Below, piece by piece: positions 46,135 through 55,900 of a stretch of DNA of 64,000 nucleotides (position 1 is the first letter of the stretch; every line of letters begins with the position of its first letter). The notes under the pieces were generated by a model. It searched no databases. It worked only from the letters and a program-made list of their open reading frames with translations, and had not been told where the DNA came from. The position numbers and the translations under genes were made by a program. This stretch comes from Gaiellasilicea sp963811885 (GTDB lineage Bacteria > Actinomycetota > Thermoleophilia > Gaiellales > Gaiellaceae). The stretch lies in assembly GCA_963811885.1 (NCBI GenBank), contig CAWETB010000012.1, positions 327,840-391,839 on the forward strand, read 5' to 3'.

Positions 46135-47017
46135 GGAAGGTCGCGTACTACAAAGGCTGTCTCGCCTCGCTCGAGCGCGAAGGAGCTCGACATCTCGACC
46201 CGGGCGCTGTCTCCGAAGGTGGGGCTGGAGCTGCTCGAGCTCGAGACGGTCACCTGCTGCGGCGCCGGCGACATCCACGAGGCCGAGCCCGACTACTACC
46301 TGCACCTGAACGCGCGCATCCTCGCCTACGCCGAGGCGACCGAGTGCGACACGCTGATGACGGTCTGCAACGTCTGCACGCTCAACCTGCGGCAGGCGAA
46401 CTTCCAGCTGCAGGGCGACGCCGCGCTGCTCGAGCGCGTCAACGACAACCTCGACAAGGTCGGCGTGCCCGCCGTACACGGGCAAGGTCGACGTGCAGCA
46501 CTTCCTCTGGCTCGTCGCGGCCGGTGAGGGCTACGAGCTGCTCCAGACCGCGGCGCACAAGGGGCTCAAGGGCCTGAAGATCGCGCCCTTCTACGGCTGC
46601 CAGATCCTGCGCCCGTCGAAGCTGCTCGGCTTCGAGGATCCCGACAAGCCGTCGTCGCTCGAGCGGATCATCGAGGCGTGCGGCGGCGAGGCGATCGACT
46701 ATCCGGCGAAGATCAAGTGCTGCGGCTTCCCGATCATCCAGGCGCGCGAGGAGACGGCCCTGGGCGAGCTGATCCAGCCGATCGAGCAGGCGAAGGAGGC
46801 CGGCGCGGACGCGATCGTGACGCCGTGCCCGCTCTGCCACCTCTCGCTCGACGCCTGGCAGACGAAGCTGAAGAAGAACACGGGCAAGGACTTCCAGATG
46901 CCGATCCTGCATCTCTCGCAGCTGATCGGCGTCGCCGCCGGGCTCACGGACTCCGAGCTCAAGTTCAAGCGGCACGTCGTCTCCGTCGACCCGGTGCTCG
47001 AGAAGCTGTCCGTTTGA
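46131..47017 (+). CDS. SdhE-like subunit (CCG/HdrB domain), two frame breaks
   Basis: Heterodisulfide reductase subunit B-like membrane-facing subunit, 294 residues after correction. It has two CCG-type cysteine motifs: VTCCGAGDIH with VCNVCTLNL, and KCCGFPIIQA with CPLCHLSL. These bind a non-cubane iron-sulfur cluster in the family. Reading frames change near 46172 and 46473; each is fixed by removing one base. GTG 46131 overlaps the sdhB stop (GTGA). No hydrophobic sdhC/sdhD genes follow, so this subunit probably gives membrane association and quinone contact. Name by position: SdhE of class E complexes. Confidence 0.88.
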
Positions 47018-47088
47018 TCTGCAAGGTTCCGGCCGCCTCGGCGTCTTTATGACTGGAGGGGCGGTTTCGGGGCCGGTAATCCTGGGGG

Positions 47089-47881
47089 GTGCCGGCCCTG
47101 AACTTTTTCTGGATCGTGCTGGGGCTCGCCGTTGTAGCTGCGGCGGCCCTGGCGTACGGCTGGTTCGAGGCCGGGTGGCTGCGGACGCGCGTGCTCGAGC
47201 TGCCCGTGGACGGCCTGCCGGCAGCCCTCGATGGGCTGCGGGTCGCGCATCTCTCCGACTTCCATTTCGGGCCTGTCTCGCGCGGCACCGTCGCCGGTCT
47301 GCGCGCGGCCGAGTGGGTGCGGTCGCGACGGCCCGACCTCGTGGTCGTGACCGGCGACCTGCTCTCGCGGCCGCGGGGGCGGGCGACAGCTCGACGAGGC
47401 GCTCGCGGGCCTCGACGCGTTCGTCGTGCTCGGCAATCACGACGTCGCGGTCACGCGCGATCCGTTCTCCCGCGCCGCCGAGCTCGACGGGCTGCCGGCG
47501 ACGTTGCTGGTCGACGATTCGAGGACGATCGAGCTCCGCGGCACCCCGGTCCAGGTGGCGGGAACCGCGCCGCGCGCGTCCGGGCCCGTCCCGCAGCCGG
47601 ACGCTGCCGCCGCGTTCCGGATCCTGCTCAGTCACTATCCGCGCCTCCGCGCGGACGGCTATCAGCTCGTCCTTGCCGGGCACATGCACGCGGGACAGAT
47701 CGTGCTCCCGTATCCCGGCGGCAAGGTTCGCTTCGCGCACCTCCGCGCCCCGATGACCGAGGGGGTCTTCCGCGCAGGCGGCGTCACCCTGCACGTCTCG
47801 CCCGGCCTCGGCACGACCTTCGTCCCCTTCCGCTTCTTCGCCCGGCCCGAGGCGACCGAGCTGGTTCTAAGATCGGGGTAG
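47089..47881 (+). CDS. Membrane-anchored metallophosphoesterase, YkuE-like (one-base frame break)
   Basis: 263 residues after correction. One N-terminal helix (LNFFWIVLGLAVVAAAALAYG), then the calcineurin-like metal motifs: LSDFHFG, TGDLLS, LGNHDVA, and the C-terminal AGHMHAGQ with GxH. In the family these act on phosphoester or pyrophosphate substrates such as UDP-diacylglucosamine, but the substrate here is unknown. The frame breaks near 47391 (RQLDEALAGLDA) with one extra base. GTG 47089. The stop shares a base with the next GTG. Confidence 0.85.
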
Positions 47882-48177
47882 TGGAGGGCCACTCGGTCAT
47901 CTCGCCCGACGTGCTGGCGCGCTACGCGGCGGACGCGGCGCGCGAGGTGCGCGGCGTCCACGGCCTGGTCGGGCGCAACGACGGCGTCAAGGTCGTCCGC
48001 GACGACGAGCGTGTGGCCGTCGAGCTCCATCTGGCGCTGGACTGGGGGGCGAACGCCGGGACGGTCGGGGCGGCCGTCCAGGCACACGTCGCCGACTGCC
48101 TCGCGCGCATGGCCGACGTCCGGCCCGACACCGTCGACGTGATCGTGGACGAATGGCACAGCGCGTCACCGGCCTGA
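47881..48177 (+). CDS. Asp23/Gls24 family protein
   Basis: 98 residues matching the DUF322/Asp23 family: VISPDVLARYAADAAREVRGVHGL, VAVELHLALDWGANAGTVGAAVQAHVADCLARMADV, VDVIVDEWHSA. In actinobacteria and firmicutes these small proteins are linked to envelope stress, often membrane-associated. GTG 47881 shares one base with the phosphoesterase stop. The next gene starts 25 bases before its stop. Confidence 0.82.
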   Translation: MEGHSVISPDVLARYAADAAREVRGVHGLVGRNDGVKVVRDDERVAVELHLALDWGANAGTVGAAVQAHVADCLARMADVRPDTVDVIVDEWHSASPA

Positions 48178-48770
48178 CCGGCGGCACGGTCGAGCGCGCA
48201 CCGGGCGTCTGCCAGTCCTGCGTGTGGTGGCAGTCACGCGACGGACGCACGGCCTCGAAGGAGCGCTGGATGGAGCGGATCGAGGACGACTGGGGCGCCT
48301 GGGGCGCGCTCTACCGCGACGACGACGGTCGCCTGCTCGGCTCGATCCAGTACGGCCCGGCGACGCTCTTCCCCCGGGCGACCGAGCTTCCGGCCGGGCC
48401 GCCGTCGGACGATGCCGTGCTCGTCACGTGCGTCTACGTCGTCTCGACCTCGACGCCGTGGGTGGAGCAGTCGCTCTTCCTCGCCGCGATCGGCGACGCG
48501 CGCGACAAGGGAGCGAAGGCGCTGGAGGCGTTCGCCTACCGCTACCCCGAGGGGGAGTCCACGTACGAGCGGTTCCTCGTCCACCGCACGGTGTTCCCGC
48601 GCGACTTCCTCGCCGACTTCGGCTTCAGGTCCGTCCGCGCCCAGGGCCGCGTCGAGCTGTCGCGGCTCGAGCTCGGCGGTCTCGTGCCGGTGGTGGAGGG
48701 GAAGCGCGCCGCCGTGCTGCGGGTCGTGAAGGAGGCCTTCGCGCCGGCGCCGGTGCCGCACGGCCCGTGA
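48153..48770 (+). CDS. GNAT-like N-acetyltransferase family protein
   Basis: 205 residues. Begins MAQRVTGLTGGTVERAPGVC; early CQSCVWWQ resembles a small metal-binding motif. The central part (VLVTCVYVV..., WVEQSLFLAAIGDARDKGAKALEAFAY) fits the strand 4 / CoA-loop / helix 3 layout of GNAT proteins, though the Q/RxxGxG motif is not clear. The end VKEAFAPAPVPHGP is copied at 52832-52877 as part of the 4.1-kb duplication. Substrate unknown. Confidence 0.6.
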   Translation: MAQRVTGLTGGTVERAPGVCQSCVWWQSRDGRTASKERWMERIEDDWGAWGALYRDDDGRLLGSIQYGPATLFPRATELPAGPPSDDAVLVTCVYVVSTSTPWVEQSLFLAAIGDARDKGAKALEAFAYRYPEGESTYERFLVHRTVFPRDFLADFGFRSVRAQGRVELSRLELGGLVPVVEGKRAAVLRVVKEAFAPAPVPHGP

Positions 48771-48796
48771 CTGCGCCGCCCAGCCGACGAGCGTCG

Positions 48797-48802
48797 TAGA
48801 CT
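48797..48802 (+). promoter_or_regulatory. -10 box TAGACT, copy 1
   Basis: TAGACTCGCC, identical to the sucC promoter core, sits 8 bases before the first in-frame GTT of the dehydrogenase gene. Preserved in copy 2. Confidence 0.45.
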
Positions 48803-48810
48803 CGCCCGAC

Positions 48811-51800
48811 GTTTCCCGTTCGCACCTGCGGCAACTACCAGACACCATTTCCAACGCCACCCGCCCGACCCTCGCGGTCCTGGCAGCCCTCGCGGCTGCA
48901 GTCCTCCTCGCCGGCGCGACCCCGACTGCCGTCGGTGCGCTCCCGAACGGGTTCACGGACACGCTCGTCGCGAACGTCGAGAGCCCGACGGCGTCTGGCG
49001 TTCACGCCGGACGGCCGGCTGCTCGTCACGACCCAGTTCGGCGACGCTGCGGGTCGTCGAGAACGGCACGCTCTCGCCGACCGCGGCGCTCGACCTCGCG
49101 GCCGACGCTCTGCACCGCCGAACGAGATGGGGCTGCTCGGCGTCGCCGTCGACCCCGCGTTCGCCGGCAACGGCTTCGTCTACCTCTACTACACGCGCTC
49201 CAAGACTCGGCGGCGAGTGCGTCAACCGCGTCTCGCGCTTCACGATGAGCGGGAGCGACGATCGCCGCGTCGAGCGAGCTCGTGCTCGTCGACGAGATCC
49301 CGGCGACGCGGCAACCACAACGGCGGCGATCTCCGCTTCGGCAACGACGGCTACCTCTACGTCAGCGTCGGCGACGGCGGCTGCGACTACGCGGCGACGG
49401 CGGTTGCTCCGGCGCAGAACGACGCGTCGCGCGACCAGCACGCGCTCGTCGGGAAGATCCTGCGGATCACGAGCACCGGCGGCATCCCGCCGGCGAATCC
49501 CTTCCAGGGCGCCGGCACGGCCCGCTGCAACGTCACCGGCCGGACGACCGCCGGCAACGAAGTGCCAGGAGACGTTCGCCTGGGGCCTGCGGAACCCGTT
49601 CCGGTTCGCGTTCGACCCGAACGCCGCCGGCACGCGCTTCTTCATCAACGACGTCGGCGAGGGCGCCTGGGAGGAGATCGACGCCGGGCAGGCCGGCGCC
49701 GACTACGGCTGGAACGTCCGCGAGGGCCCGTGCGCGAACGGCTCGGAGACGAACTGCGGCCCGCCGCCGGCCGGGATGACGAACCCGATCTACGCCTACA
49801 GCCACGGCGAGTCCGGCTGCGCGCGCGATCACCGGCGGCGCGTTCGTCCCGAACGGCGATCTGGCCGGCGGCGTACGACGGCGCCTACCTCTACGGCGAC
49901 TACACCTGCGGGAAGATCTTCCAGCTCTCGCCGAACGGCAGCGGCGGCTTCACGCGCACGGAGTTCGCGACCGGACGTCGGCGCGGTCGTCAACATGACC
50001 TTCGGGCCGTCGCCGCACGGGCAGGCGCTCTACTACACGAACTACTCGAACGGCGGCGAGGTGCGCCGGATCGAGCCGACCGTCGTTCCGCAACCGGCCG
50101 CCGACGGCGAGGATGACCGCCACGCCCACGCTCCGGCGCGGTGCCGCTGGCCGTCAGCTTCGACGGCAGCACGAGCTCCGATCCGGATGCGGGCGACACG
50201 CTCACGTACACGTGGGACTTCGGCGACGGGTCGCCGGCGGTGACGACCACCGCTCCGACGACGACGCCACACCTACACGACCGCGGGCTCGTTCACGAGC
50301 ACGCTGACCGTCCGGGACAACCACGGCGCGACGTCGCTCGCCGCGTCGGCCCGGATCGATCCCGGCAACACGGCGCCGCAGGTGACGATCGACTCCCCGA
50401 CCGCTGCGCAGCGCTTCGCCGTCGGCCAGACGATCACGCTGCACGCGACCGCCACCGATGCCGCAGGACGGTGCGCTGCCGCCGTCGAGCCTGAGCTGGC
50501 GCGTGCTCCGCCATCACGACACGCACACGCATCCGTTCCTCGCGCCGACGCCGGGCAACGACCTGACGATCCAGCAGCCGGCGCCGGAGGATCTCGGCTC
50601 GGGCACCGACGGCTACCTCGAGATCCTGCTCACGGCCACGGACTCGAGCGGGGTGACGACGACGGTCACGCGCGACGTGCTGCCGAAGAAGGTGAGCCTC
50701 ACGTTCGCCAGCAGTCCCACCGGCCGCAACGTCGTCGTCGCCGGGACGACCTACACGGCGCCTGTGACGCTGACGTCCTGGGAAGGTCACACGATCGGCA
50801 TCGACGCGCCGGCGCAGACCGACGGATCGGGTGCGTCGTGGGTCTTCCAGTCGTGGTCGGACGGCGGTGCGGCAGCCCACTCGTTCGCGACGCCCGCCTC
50901 GGCGACGACCTACACGGCGACATTCGTCCAGAGCGCGGCGCCGGCCGGCTTGGTTGCGGCGTATGGGTTGAATGCGGGTTCGGGCTCGAGCTGTGGTTGA
51001 TTCGTCGGGTCGGGGGAACGGCGGGGTGGTGTCGGGTGCGGTGTGGAGTGCGTCGGGTCGGTTTGGGTCGGCGTTGAGTTTTGATGGGGTGAACGATTGG
51101 GTGACGGTTGCTGATTCGGCTTCGCTGGATTTGTCGTCGGGGATGACGGTGGAGGCGTGGGTGCGGCCGTCGAAGGCTGGTGGGTGGCGGACGGTGGTGG
51201 TCAAGGAGCGTCCTGGCGGCGTCGTCTATGGGTTGTATGGGGATCAGGCGGGTGGGCGGCCGTTGGGTCAGATCGATGTCGGCGGGGAGCGGAATGCGGT
51301 TGGGACGTCGGCGTTGCCGTTGAATGCGTGGTCGCATCTGGCGGCGACGTTCGACGGGTCGGTCGTGCGCCTGTTCGTGAACGGTGTTCAGGCGGGTTCG
51401 CTGGCGTTCTCGGGGTCGATGGCGGCGTCGACTGGGTCGTTGCGCCTTGGCGGGAACAGCATCTGGGGTGAGTGGTTCGCGGGCTTGATCGACGAGGTGC
51501 GTGTCTACAACCGCGCGCTCAGCGCGAGCGAGATCCAGCAGGACATGCAAACACCCGTCGGCGGATCGCACGCCACCGACGGACACGACTCCGCCGTCGG
51601 CGCCGTCGGGCCTTGCCGGCGTCGACCGCGGTCGGTTCGGCGACAGTGAGCTGGACGGCGGCGTCCGACAACGTCGGTGTCGTCCGCTACAACGTGCACC
51701 GCTCGACGACGGCAGGCTTCACGCCGGCGACCGCCAACCGGGTCGGCCAGCCGACCGGCACGAGTTACACCGACTCGGGGCTTGCCGCCGGCACCTACTA

Positions 51801-52813
51801 CTACCGGGTGACGGCGGAGGACGCGGCCGGCAACATCAGCGCTCCGTCGACAGAGCTCGCCGTCACCGTCCCACCGCCGCCCGACACGGCTCCGCCGTCG
51901 GCACCGTCGGGCCTCACCGCGTCGACGACGGTTGGCTCTGCGACCGTGAGCTGGACGGCTGCGACCGACAACGTCGGTGTCGTCCGCTACAACGTGCACC
52001 GCTCGACGACGGCAGGTTTCACGCCGGCGACCGCCAACCGGGTCGGCCAGCCCACCGGCACGAGTTACACCGACTCGGGGCTTGCCGCCGGTACCTACTA
52101 CTACCGGGTGACGGCAGAGGACGCGGCCGGCAACATCAGCGCTCCCTCGGCCCAGCTCACGGCCACCGTCCCTTCGCACGCCACCGCCGGCATCCGGCTT
52201 GGTGGCGGCGTATGGGTTGAATGCGGGTTCGGGCTCGAGTGTGGTTGATTCGTCGGGTCGGGGGAACGGCGGGGCGGTGTCGGGTGCGGTGTGGAGTGCG
52301 TCGGGTCGGTTTGGGTCGGCGTTGAGTTTTGATGGGGTGAACGATTGGGTGACGGTGGCTGATTCGGCGTCGCTCGATTTGTCGTCGGGGATGACGGTGG
52401 AGGCGTGGGTGCGGCCGTCGAAGGCTGGTGGGTGGCGGACGGTGGTGGTCAAGGAGCGTCCTGGCGGCGTTGTCTATGGGTTGTATGGGGATCAGGCGGG
52501 TGGGCGGCCGTTGGGTCAGATCGATGTCGGTGGGGAGCGGAATGCGGTTGGGTCGTCGGCGTTGCCGTTGAATGCGTGGTCGCATCTGGCGGCGACGTTC
52601 GACGGGGCGGTCGTGCGCCTGTTCGTGAACGGTGTTCAGGCGGGTTCGCTGTCGTTCTCGGGGTCGATGGCGGCGTCGACTGGGTCGTTGCGCCTTGGCG
52701 GGAACAGCATCTGGGGTGAGTGGTTCGCGGGGTTGATCGACGAGGTGCGTGTCTACAACCGCGCGCTCAGCGCGAGCGAGATCCAACAGGACATGCAAAC
52801 ACCCGTCGGGTAG
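48811..52813 (+). CDS. Secreted PQQ-type sugar dehydrogenase-like protein with PKD, LamG and FnIII domains, copy 1 (many frame breaks)
   Basis: A ~1330-residue exported protein read across about a dozen indels. After a hydrophobic signal (TLAVLAALAAAVLLAGATPT) comes a glucose/sorbosone dehydrogenase-like propeller (~48,950-50,090; LVTTQFG, EMGLLGVAVDPAF, YLYVSVGDGGC, CQETFAWGLRNPFRFAFDP, GADYGWNVREGPC). Then a PKD domain (~50,130-50,370; YTWDFGDGSPAVTTT), an Ig-like/unassigned segment with HHDTHTHPF, a LamG domain, two FnIII domains and a second LamG. The stop is at 52811-52813. No ATG/GTG/TTG lies in frame between the promoter and the signal core; only GTT, ATT or CTG. Probably a cell-surface carbohydrate-active or adhesion protein. 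Confidence 0.75.
50950..51562 (+). repeat. LamG domain repeat A
   Basis: First of four near-identical ~612-base units encoding a concanavalin-like LamG domain (SFDGVNDWVTVADSASLDLS, MTVEAWVRPS, HLAATFDGSVVRLFVNG, EVRVYNRALSASEIQQD). Codons end mostly in G or T, unlike the C-ending flanks. Confidence 0.9.
51615..52170 (+). repeat. Two tandem FnIII domains, copy 1
   Basis: Two ~270-base FnIII-like units in direct repeat (VSWTAASDNVGVVRYNVHRS, GTYYYRVTAEDAAGNISAPS). The second differs at a few positions only. The pair recurs at about 55,705-56,265. Confidence 0.85.
52199..52810 (+). repeat. LamG domain repeat B
   Basis: Second LamG copy, in frame to the stop of the gene. Uninterrupted 204-residue ORF from 52199, the cleanest of the four copies together with copy D. 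Confidence 0.9.
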
Positions 52814-52902
52814 TCGCCCTGACGCCGCCGCTGAAGGAGGCATTCGCGCCGGCGCCGGTGCCGCACGGCCCGTGACTGCGCCGCTCGGCCGACGGAGCGT
52901 CG

Positions 52903-52908
52903 TAGACT
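52903..52908 (+). promoter_or_regulatory. -10 box TAGACT, copy 2
   Basis: Same box and 8-base spacing to GTT as in copy 1, showing that the promoter was duplicated with the gene. Confidence 0.45.
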
Positions 52909-52916
52909 CGCCCGAC

Positions 52917-55900
52917 GTTTTCCGTTCGCACCTGCGGCAACTACCAGACACCATTTCCAACGCCACCCGCCCGACCCTCGCGGTCCTGGCAGCCCCGCGG
53001 CTGCCGTCCTCCTCGCCGGCGCGACGCCGACTGCCGTCGGCGCGCTGCCGAACGGGTTCACGGACACGTTCGTCGCGAACGTCGAGAGCCCGACCGTCGC
53101 TTGCGTTCACGCCGGACGGCCGGCTGCTCGTCACGACCCAGTTCGGCGAGGTGAGGTTGATCGACGGAGGGCACACTCTCGCCCGACCCGGCGCTCGACC
53201 TCGCCGGCGTCGCTCTGCACCGCCGACGAGATGGGGCTGCTCGGCGCCGCGGTCGATCCCGGGTTCGCCGGCGAACGGTTTCGTCTATCTCTACTACACG
53301 CGCTCCAAGTCCGGCAGCTGCGTCAACCGGGTGTCGCGCTTCACGATGTCCGGCGCGACGATCGGCACCGGCGAGCGAGCTCGTGCTGATCGACAAGATC
53401 CCGGCGACGCGGCAACCACAACGCCGGCGACCTCCAGTTCGGCAACGACGGCTACCTCTACGTCAGCGTCGGCGACGGCGGCTGCGACTACGCCGGCGAC
53501 AGCGGCTGCGCCGGGCAGAACGACGCCTCGCGCGACCAGCACGTGCTCGTCGGGAAGATCCTGCGCATCACGAGGACCGGCGGCATCCCGCCGGCGAATC
53601 CCTTCCAGGGCGCCGGCACCGCGCGCTGCAACGTCACCGGGCAGCACGACCGCCGGCAACAAGTGCCAGGAGACGTTCGCCTGGGGCCTGCGCAACCCGT
53701 TCCGGTTCGCCTTCGACCCGAACGCCGCCGGCACGCGCTTCTTCATCAACGACGTCGGCCAGGACGTCTGGGAGGAGATCGACCTCGGGCAGGCCGGCGC
53801 CGACTACGGCTGGAACGTCCGCGAGGGGCCGTGCGCGAACGGCTCGGCGACCAACTGCGGCCCGCCGCCGGCCGGGATGACCAACCCGATCTACGACTAC
53901 AGCCACGCGCGAACCGGCTGCGCGGCGATCACCGGCGGCGCGTTCGTCCCGAACGGCGCTCTGGCCGCGCGCGTACGACGGCGCGTACCTCTACGGCGAC
54001 TACACGTGCGGCAAGATCTTCCAGCTCGTCGCCGAACGGCAGCGGCGGCTTCACGCGCACCGAGTTCGCGACCGGCGTCGGCGCGGTCGTCAACATGACC
54101 TTCGGGCCGTCGGCGAACGGGCAGGCGCTCTACTACACGAACTACTCGAACGGCGGCGAGGTCCGCCGGATCGAGCCGACCGTCGCCGCCAACCGGCCGC
54201 CGACGGCGAGGATGACCGCCACGCCCCGCTCCGGCGAGGTGCCGCTCGCCGTCAGCTTCGACGGCAGCGCGAGCTCCGATCCGGACGCCGGCGACACGCT
54301 CACGTACATCTGGAACTTCGGTGACGGTCCCCGGCGTGACGACGACCGCTCCGACGACGACGCCACACCTACACGACCGCGGGCTCGTTCACGGCGACGC
54401 TGACAGTGCGGGACAACCACGGCGCGACGTCGCACGCCGCGTCAGGCGCGGATCGATCCCGGCAACACGGCGCCGCAGGTGACGATCGACACCCCGACGG
54501 CTGCGGCAGCGGTTCGCCGTCGGCGAGACGATCACGCTGCACGCGACCGCAACCGATGCCGGAGGATGGGACGCTGCCGCCGTCGAGCCTGAGCTGGCGC
54601 GTGCTCCGCCATCACGACACGCACACGCATCCGTTCCTCGCGCCGACGCCGGGCAACGACATCACGATCCAGCAGCCGAGCCCGGAGGATCTCGGCTCGG
54701 GCACCGACGGCTACCTCGAGATCCAGCTCACCGCCACGGACTCGGCCGGGGTGACGACGACGGTAACGCGAGACGTGCTGCCGAAGAAGGTGAGCCTCAC
54801 GTTCGCCAGCAGTCCCACCGGCCGCAACGTCGTCGTCGCCGGGGACGACGTACACGGCGCCGACGACGCTGACGTCCTGGCAAGGGCACACGATCGCCGT
54901 CGACGCGCCCGCGCAGACCGACGGATCGGGTGCTCGTGGGACTTCCAGTCATGGTCCGACGGCGGTGCGGCAGCCCACTCGTTCGCGACGCCGGCGGCGC
55001 GACGACCTACACGGCGACGTTCGTCCAGAGCGCAGCGCCGGCCGGCTTGGTGGCGGCGTATGGATTCGATGCGGGTTCGGGGTCGAGTGTGGTGGATTCG
55101 TCGGGTCGGGGGAAGGTGGGGACGGTGTCGGGTGCGGTGTGGAGTCGTCTGGCCGGTTTGGGTCGGCGTTGAGTTTTGACGGTGTGAACGATTGGGTGAC
55201 GGTGGCTGATTCGGCTTCGCTCGATTTGTCGTCAGGGATGACGGTGGAGGCGTGGGTGCGGCCGTCGAAGGCTGGTGGGTGGCGGACGGTGGTGGTCAAG
55301 GAGCGGCCGGGCGGCGTCGTCTACGGGTTGTATGGGGATCAGGCGGGTGGGCGGCCGTTGGGTCAGATCGATATCGGCGGGGAGCGGAATGCGGTCGGGT
55401 CGGCGGCGTTGCCGTTGAATGCGTGGTCGCATCTGGCGGCGACGTTCGACGGGGCGGTCGTGCGCCTGTTCGTGAACGGTGTTCAGGCGGGTTCGCTGGC
55501 GTTCTCGGGGTCGATGGCGGCGTCGACTGGGTCGTTGCGGCTTGGCGGGAACGGCGTCTGGGGTGAGTGGTTCGCGGGCTTGATCGACGAGGTGCGTGTC
55601 TACAACCGCGCGCTCAGCGCGAGCGAGATCCAGCAGGACATGCAAACACCCGTCGGTGGATCGACGCCACCGACGGACACGTCTCCGCCGTCGGCGCCGT
55701 CGGGCCTTGGCGGGTCGACCGCGGTCGGCTCGGCGACAGTGAGCTGGACGGCGGCGTCCGACAACGTCGGTGTCGTCCGCTACAACGTGCACCGCTCGAC
55801 GACGGCAGGCTTCACGCCGGCGACCGCCAACCGGGTCGGCCAGCCCACCGGCACGAGTTCACCGACTCGGGGCTTGCCGCCGGTACCTACTACTACCGGG

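Larger units (their letters stand above)
48727..52813 (+). repeat. Tandem duplication, copy 1 (~4.1 kb)
   Basis: Copy 1 of a direct segmental duplication. It begins inside the last ~45 bases of the GNAT-like gene (TGAAGGAGG at 48727), includes the promoter and the whole dehydrogenase/LamG gene, and ends at the stop at 52813. Copy 2 begins at 52832. Confidence 0.85.
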
